NCBI GenBank assembly: GCA_003290165.1
Contig: QNQO01001850.1
Span: 62,001-126,000, forward strand
Length of the DNA stretch: 64,000 nt
Source of the DNA: Berberis thunbergii
Lineage: Eukaryota; Streptophyta; Magnoliopsida; Ranunculales; Berberidaceae
Direction: 5' to 3'
Below the pieces are notes generated by a model. The model did not search any database and was not told the DNA's origin. It was given only the letters and a program-made list of their open reading frames with translations. The stretch's first letter is position 1. The number at the start of each line of letters is the position of its first letter. This document shows, piece after piece, positions 58,537 to 64,000 of the stretch. The position numbers and the translations under genes were made by a program.

Positions 58537-60165
58537 CTTCGGATTTGGAAAGAAGATTGTTTTCCTCACCCTTTGAAGGGTTTGGAGTAGCCTCCGCCTT
58601 GTGTGGACCCAAAATAATTTTTATTCCATCCTTCCAAAATGTATATGTGTTCTTGAAGCCATCGTGAATGACTCTCCTATCATATTGCCATGGTCTCCCA
58701 AGTAGCAAGTGACAAACATCCATTAGAACAACATCGCACCATGCTTCTTCTTTATAACTACGCCCAATAAAAAATTGTACAAAACACCTCTTATTAACTT
58801 TTGCCTCACTTCCTTTGCAAAACCATGAGAGCTTGTAAGGCCTTGGGTGCTCCTCTACCTTGAGCTGCAGCATTTCCACCATCTTTGAAGCCACAACCTT
58901 CTCACAACTTCCCCCATCAATGATTACATCACATACCTTCCCATTAGAGGTACATCTTGTATGAAAGATGTCGTTGCGAAGCCAATTATCTTCCTCCGAG
59001 CGTGCAGTTTTTGAACTCCAATGGACAACAAGAAACTCACCTTGATTTCCATAGGTGACTTCTTCTTTTATCTTATTTTCTTCTTGATCATAAGAAGTCT
59101 CTTCCTTTGCCTCTTCTTGACCTTCTTCCTCAAAGAGGGAAATGATTTTGCGATTAGGACACTCAGAAGCTATCTGTCCAAAGCCATGACATTTATAACA
59201 CTTGCAAGGGTTAAAGATGGCTTGATTGGGATGATTGGAAGTGGTTCCTACTTCTGATTTTGAAATGGATTTTGAAGTGTTCCCTTTTATTGGAAGAATA
59301 GGCTTGGATGTAGTGGCATTTTCTCGGCCAAGAGCACCACCTTTATTGAAAAAACGTTGATCTCCACCTCTTGTCTCCTTGAGTTGTTTCTCCACCTTGA
59401 GAGCAAGTTTGCAAACATCATTAAAATTCCAGTAAGGTTGCAGTTGGACAATGTTACATATTTCAGTCCATAAACCTCCAAGATAACGAGCAATAGTTTG
59501 CTCTTCCGGCTCTATTAGATCGTACCGCAACATGAGATGCTCAAATTCATTTGTATACTCTTCCACGGACAAATCCTTCTGTCTAAAATTGTGAAAATGG
59601 AGGAAAGTATCTTGCCGATAGTTCTCCGGTAGAAACTTCTTCTTGAGAGCTTTCTTCATCTTCTCCCAAGTCATGATCCTACTCTTGCCATCACGAGCAC
59701 GTTGCTTTTTAAGGTGCTCCCACCATATCGAGGCATGCTTCTTCAATTTGATGGCCACCAACTTCACCTTACGATCTTCAGGGATGTTCTTGAAATCAAA
59801 AACTCGATCAACAGTGTGCAACCAATTTATGAAGTCTTCTGGGTGGTTCTTCCCATCAAATTCTGGAATGTCAACCTTCACAAAATCTTGCTGGAACTCA
59901 TGAATTCTTTGTTGCCAAGAGGAGAGCTTCCACCACTCATTATTTCACCTCGAGCACCATGAAAAGGATTAACGTACTCCTCTCCATCATTTAAATTTTC
60001 ATTCTTTGAACCATGATGCGATAAATCACGATTAAGAGGTTCGTAGCGCTCAAGATGCTGCTGGAGTTGTTGTACTTGTCTCCGTAATTCGTCCATTTCA
60101 ACATCTCGAAGGTTTCTTTCCTGAGCTGCACATTCGACACCATGACGACCACGTCCATAGGCCAT
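58526..60165 (-). pseudogene. gypsy gag with zinc knuckle and protease region
   Basis: Two overlapping frames (60165-59878 and 59881-58526) imply one frameshift near 59880. Features: a coiled N-terminus (ELRRQVQQLQQHLERYEP), retrotransposon gag core (FINWLHTVDRVFDF, WWEHLKKQR, WEKMKKALKKKFLPENYRQ, VEEYTNEFEHL), zinc knuckle CYKCHGFGQIASECPN with its last His replaced (Gln-Ile-Ala), and an Asp-protease-like stretch CDVIIDGGSCEKVVASKMV, LLLGRPWQYDR. A SINE follows at its 3' end. Confidence 0.85.
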
Positions 60166-60170
60166 TGTAA

Positions 60171-60186
60171 CCTTGCTCTGATATCA
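60171..60186 (-). other. primer-binding site (initiator Met-tRNA type)
   Basis: The minus strand reads TGATATCAGAGCAAGG, one base off the canonical TGGTATCAGAGC start, immediately inside the 5' LTR. Confidence 0.8.
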
Positions 60187-60189
60187 TTC

Positions 60190-60794
60190 TGAAGCCAGAA
60201 AAATGGAGAAATGAGGAGGAAATACAAATGAACACTCAAGATAGTTCAACTCACCACTCCAAGGAAATCCACCTAAGAGAAAAGAGTTATATTTAGAAGA
60301 AATCCATCTTCTTAAGAGGCCAAAGGCTCAATATTTTCTGTGTCAAAACTCAAGTTGCCATCTCATTACATTGTCATAGCTTTAAATACATAATTTTGGA
60401 ACAACCTTTCAGACTGTCTTTTCAATAACCAATGAAAGATATATAAAAGAGCTTGACTTGAGGATAAAAACAATGAACCAAAATAAAAGGAAAACTTGGA
60501 ACTTGCAAAGCATTTTCTTTGACTAGAAAGATTTCAATCTGGAAAAAAAAGAGCCAAAACCCAACAGTTCAGCACCATCCAACAGTTCGGCCAGCAATGC
60601 GCACTGTTACCAAAATGGCTAAAACTTCTTCCACACACATTATTTTGTAGCACTCTTTTTTTTGTAAGAAAGTAGACTCACGGATCTTTCCAAGCATATA
60701 TGGCACGACCTCTGAACCACCTGAGAAATTACCAGATTGCCCCCGAAGTTGACCCAAGATCTGGTTCAACAGCTTGCCTAATCTGTTGATGTTG
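60190..60794 (-). repeat. 5' LTR of the gypsy element
   Basis: Starts TGAAGCCAG on the plus strand, three bases from the primer site. Its far edge abuts copia sequence at about 60795. Confidence 0.8.
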
Positions 60795-60828
60795 CCTAAT
60801 CCGAAGTAGACTCACAGATCTTTCCAAG

Positions 60829-61985
60829 TATGAAATCGAGCAATTTAATGGTAAGAACGATTTCGGATATTGGAAAACACAAATGAGGAATTTGCTTATT
60901 TCTCAGAAATTACACAAGGTATTACTAGGGAAGAATAAAAAGGCTGAAACCATGTCAGATGATGAATGGGAAGAATTGGATTTGGAGGCGCGTGCTGCTA
61001 TTTGCTGGTGTCTGAATAGAGACATAGTGTTTTTAGTTAATGAAGAGACTACGACAGCTGATGTTTGGTTGAAGCTTCAGTCACAGTTTATGACTAAGAC
61101 ATTATCAAACATGGATTATCGCCAAACCTCCTTGCACGGATTGGTGATCATATCGCCAAGTTTACACGGATTATCTCAAATTTGAGAAATGAGGATGTGA
61201 AGATTGAGGATGAAGACCAAGCAATTATATTGATTTTATTCCTTGCCGCAGTCATATGAAAATCTTGTACAAACAATTTTGTTTGGGAAAGATGAACTTA
61301 CATTTGATGAAACTACCGGTGCACTCTTGTCCAATGAGATTCGAAAGAAAACTTCATCAAATGGTAGTGGGAAAGATCAAGCTGAACTGTTGGTTGTTAG
61401 AGGAAGGTCTCAAGTGAAATCATCTTCAAAGAGTGAAAAATCTAGATCAAAGTCTAGAGGTCCACAATGTCACAAATGTAGAGAGTGGGGGCATATTAGA
61501 AAAAATTGTCCAAATCAAGGTAAGAGTAATCATGATAACTGTTGGAAGGGCAAGAAAAAGCAAGATAAGGGTGATACTAGTGAAGCAAGTTATGCATCTA
61601 GTACAAAAAGGATGAAGAATGTTATTCAGCTGCGGGGAAAAACACAGAAATCTCTGGGAGATGGATCTTTGACTCTGGGTGTTCTTACCATATGTGCCCA
61701 AACAGGGAGTGGTTCACTACCTATGAACACATTGATGGTGGTACTGTTCTGATGGGTAATGATTACGCTTGTAAGACAGTTGGAATTGGAACAATGAGGA
61801 TTAAGATGTATGATGGTGTACTGAAGTGAGGCATGTCCCAGTCTTGAAAAAGAACCTTATCTCGCTTGGTGTTTTAGACTCCAATGGTTGTGAGTTTACA
61901 GCGGTAGGTGGAGTTTTAAAGGTTGTCCGTGGGTCTTTGGTTGTCATGAAAGGGATCAAACAAGGTAACTTGTAGACCTTGATGG
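60829..61985 (+). pseudogene. copia gag and protease, broken
   Basis: Gag: SKYEIEQFNGKNDFGYWKTQ, KAETMSDDEWEELDLEARAA (60830-61000), frameshift near 61140, then LPQSYENLVQTILFGKDELTFDE. Zinc knuckle CHKCREWGHIRKNCP (61469-61513). Protease: [22 protein letters not shown] (about 61660-61725), [21 protein letters not shown] (61825-61890), ending GNLYTL-like with a stop. The usual copia spacing is kept; three or more frame disruptions are visible. Confidence 0.85.
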
Positions 61986-61998
61986 GTAACAAGGTAAC

Positions 61999-63353
61999 AT
62001 GAAATGTGGCAGTGGAACTTCTTCATCGGAAAACACTAGGTTATGGCACATGCGACTTGGGCATATGATAGAAAAAAAATTGTCCCTACTGAGCAAGCAA
62101 GGGTTACTGAAGGGTATGCAGAAACCGACTATGGAGTTTTGCGAGCATTGTGTATATGGAAAACAATGCAGGGTAAAATTCAGTACAGGCAAGCACAGGA
62201 GCAGAGATATTCTAGATTATGTGCATACAGATGTGTGGGGGCCAGCGAAGGTCGCCTCTAAGGGAGGTTCCAGGTACTTTGTCTCCTTCATTAATGATTA
62301 TTCCCGTTACACATGGGTATATTTTTTGAAATCTAAAAATGAAGTATTTGAGACATTTAAAAGGTGGCGAGCAATGGTTGAGAATAGAACTGGAAGAAAG
62401 GTGAAGACTTTGTGGTTTGATAATGGTACCGAGTATACTGAGGGTACTTTCAAACAGTTTTGCGATCAAGAAGGAATTGTTCGACATTGGACTGTTAGAG
62501 ACACGCCACAACAAAATGGAGTTGCTGAGAGATTGAACCGTAATATGCTTGAAAGAGCTAGGTGTATGCGCTCCAATGCTTGTCTTGGCAGAGAATGGTG
62601 GGCTGAATCAATAGCCACCGCGTGTTTATTAATAAATAGATCGCCACATTCTACATCAAAACACCTAATGAGGTGTGGTCAGGTGAACATGTTGATTACA
62701 GTATACTGAAAGTTTTCGGTTGTATTACCTACTACCATGTGAAAGAAAATAAGCTTGATGCTTGGGCTAAGAAGACCATTTTCTTGGGGTATGCAAAAGG
62801 CATGAAGGGTTATCGTCTATGGTGTTTAGAGGATAATAAATTTGTGATCAGTCGAGATGTTACATTTGATGAGAATTCCTTGTTAGCTTGTACTAAAGCT
62901 AAGGAGTTGGTTGATAGTGGTGGTGAATCTAGTAACACTCAGAAAATGGAAGTTGAAGCGTCTGTGGATGCAGCAGATGAACAAGTGGTTGAAGCAGTCA
63001 CACATGATCTGAATTATGAGCCTGAAGACCATGAGGAACAACAACCAGTTGAAGATAATCAATCCCAGCAGCAACCTTTGGCCTTAACTAGGTCAAAACG
63101 ATCGGCTAAGCAAGTTCAAAATTTTGGCTTTGAAGAACCGTTGAAGCACTATGGTCAGTTGAATACAGTTGATTTGGTTGCATATGCACTCTCTGTGGAA
63201 GATGATGAGCCAACTACTTACAAGCAGGCCGCTCGTCATTCAGATAGTCAGAGTTGGGTAGTAGCTATGCAGGGTGAGATGGAGTCTCTCCAGAAGAACC
63301 AGACTTGGGATCTAGTGTCGTTGCCTAATGGAAGGAAAACAATTGACTGCTAG
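61999..63353 (+). pseudogene. copia integrase
   Basis: LWHMRLGHM...FCEHCVYGKQ is the His-His-Cys-Cys zinc site (62040-62170). The core has HTDVWGP, WFDNGTEY and GVAERLNR, the Asp-Asp-Glu residues. After a frame change near 62700 it continues VFGCITYYHV, KTIFLGYAKGMKGYRLW, ISRDVTFDEN and an acidic linker with VEDDEPTTYKQA. It ends at a TAG that replaces the Trp codon expected in CKWVFK (63351-63353). Confidence 0.85.
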
Positions 63354-64000
63354 TGGGTGTTTAAGAAGAAACAAACTACTCTAGAGTCTGGTACTTAGTT
63401 CAAGGCAAGATTAGTAGCTAAGGGTTTTGCTCAGAGGGAAGGCATTGACTACAATGCGATCTTTTCTCCTGTGGTAAAACACACTTCTATACGTGTGTTG
63501 TTGAGCTTGGTAGCTCATGGTGACCTTGAGCTTGAACAACTTGATGTGAAAACAATTTTCTTGCATGGAGACTTAGAGGAGGAAATTTATATGCATCAGC
63601 CGGAAGGTTTTAAGGTTGTTGGAAAGAAGACCATGTTTGTCGTTTGAGGAGATCACTTAATGGGTTAAAGCAGTCACCTAGGCAGTGGTATAAACGGTTT
63701 GACACTTTTATGTTGAAACATGGGTTCACACGAAGTAAGTATGATTGTTGTGTTTACTTGAAAAGCTTCGTAGTGGCGATTTTATTTATGTTTTGCTCTA
63801 TGTTGACGATATGCTCATTGCCTGTTAGAGTATGGTGGAGATAAATAAATTGAAGTCTCAACTTGCATCTGAGTTTAAGATGAAGGATATGGGTGCTGCA
63901 AGGAAAATACTTGGTATGGAGATAAGAAGAGAAATGGAGAATAAAAAATTATTTCTTTCACAAAAGGGGTACCTTGAGAAGGTCATATCACGGTTTGGCA
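63354..64000 (+). pseudogene. copia reverse transcriptase, incomplete
   Basis: VFKKK, FKARLVAKGFAQREGIDYNAIFSPVVKHTSIRVLL, LDVKTIFLHGDLEEEIYMHQPEGF, SLNGLKQSPRQWYKRFD, LYVDDMLIA (63795-63825) and KMKDMGAARKILGMEI are present. A second TAG stands at 63397-63399 and the frame shifts near 63640. The sequence runs past the window end. Confidence 0.85.

Larger units (their letters stand above)
55010..60794 (-). mobile_element. nearly full-length Ty3/gypsy LTR retrotransposon, inactive
   Basis: Two LTRs of about 600-630 bp (60190-60794 upstream, 55010-55641 downstream in element orientation) are clearly homologous but differ by many substitutions and small indels. Next to the upstream LTR, the minus strand reads TGATATCAGAGCAAGG (60171-60186), a Met-initiator tRNA primer site. 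Domain order is gag, protease, reverse transcriptase, RNase H, integrase, hence Ty3/gypsy. The outer LTR edges are uncertain by several bases and I found no target duplication. Confidence 0.88.
60795..64000 (+). mobile_element. Ty1/copia retrotransposon, 5' end missing, runs off the window
   Basis: Order gag, zinc knuckle, protease, integrase, reverse transcriptase identifies copia. No left LTR or primer site is present: coding sequence starts within about 30 bp of the gypsy LTR. Multiple stops and frameshifts show it is inactive. The right part lies outside the window. Confidence 0.85.

Overview
The window is nuclear DNA of a flowering plant, almost certainly a eudicot. Genes are intron-rich with GT-AG junctions, intergenic DNA is AT-rich, and LTR retrotransposons, LINEs, a SINE and hAT/MULE-type MITEs are nested everywhere. 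I cannot name the species. Four host genes can be modelled; the rest is mostly mobile-element sequence.

Layout. (1) About 1.8-18.7 kb, minus strand: a ten-exon gene for a 1753-residue nuclear protein of the ZFC3H1/Red1 type, the zinc-finger scaffold that links RNA to the nuclear exosome. Its introns hold several small hAT-like MITEs, and a 1.07-kb MITE lies 109 bp upstream of its start codon. (2) 20-29.5 kb: two copies of one LINE family in opposite orientation, with MITEs and two relics of an unidentified exon between them. (3) 29.9-40.3 kb, plus strand: a five-exon ALY/REF mRNA-export adaptor of 257 residues. Its 7.2-kb second intron contains a LINE split by a decayed hAT transposon, and its fourth intron holds a short non-autonomous derivative of that hAT. 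(4) 42.3-45 kb, minus strand: a 673-residue J-like protein with two DUF3444 domains and no HPD motif, with a foldback MULE-type MITE upstream. (5) 46-55 kb: a tangle of duplicated segments, LTR fragments and MITEs around an intact three-exon cis-prenyltransferase gene (321 residues, plastid-type N-terminus, altered active-site motifs). (6) 55.0-60.8 kb: a nearly full-length but dead Ty3/gypsy element (minus strand, two LTRs, Met-tRNA primer site) with a SINE in its coding region. (7) 60.8-64 kb: a decayed Ty1/copia element (plus strand) running off the end.

Functional links. The first and third genes form a divergent pair on opposite sides of nuclear mRNA fate: retention and decay (ZFC3H1/Red1) versus export (ALY). 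In animals these factors compete for the same helicase; whether the linkage matters here is speculation. The cis-prenyltransferase is the likeliest specialised-metabolism gene. Its flanks recur around a neighbouring retrotransposon, as if a second copy of the locus once stood there. I found no bacterial-type operon, CRISPR array or rRNA. Exon coordinates were derived by hand from splice signals and reading phase, without transcript evidence.
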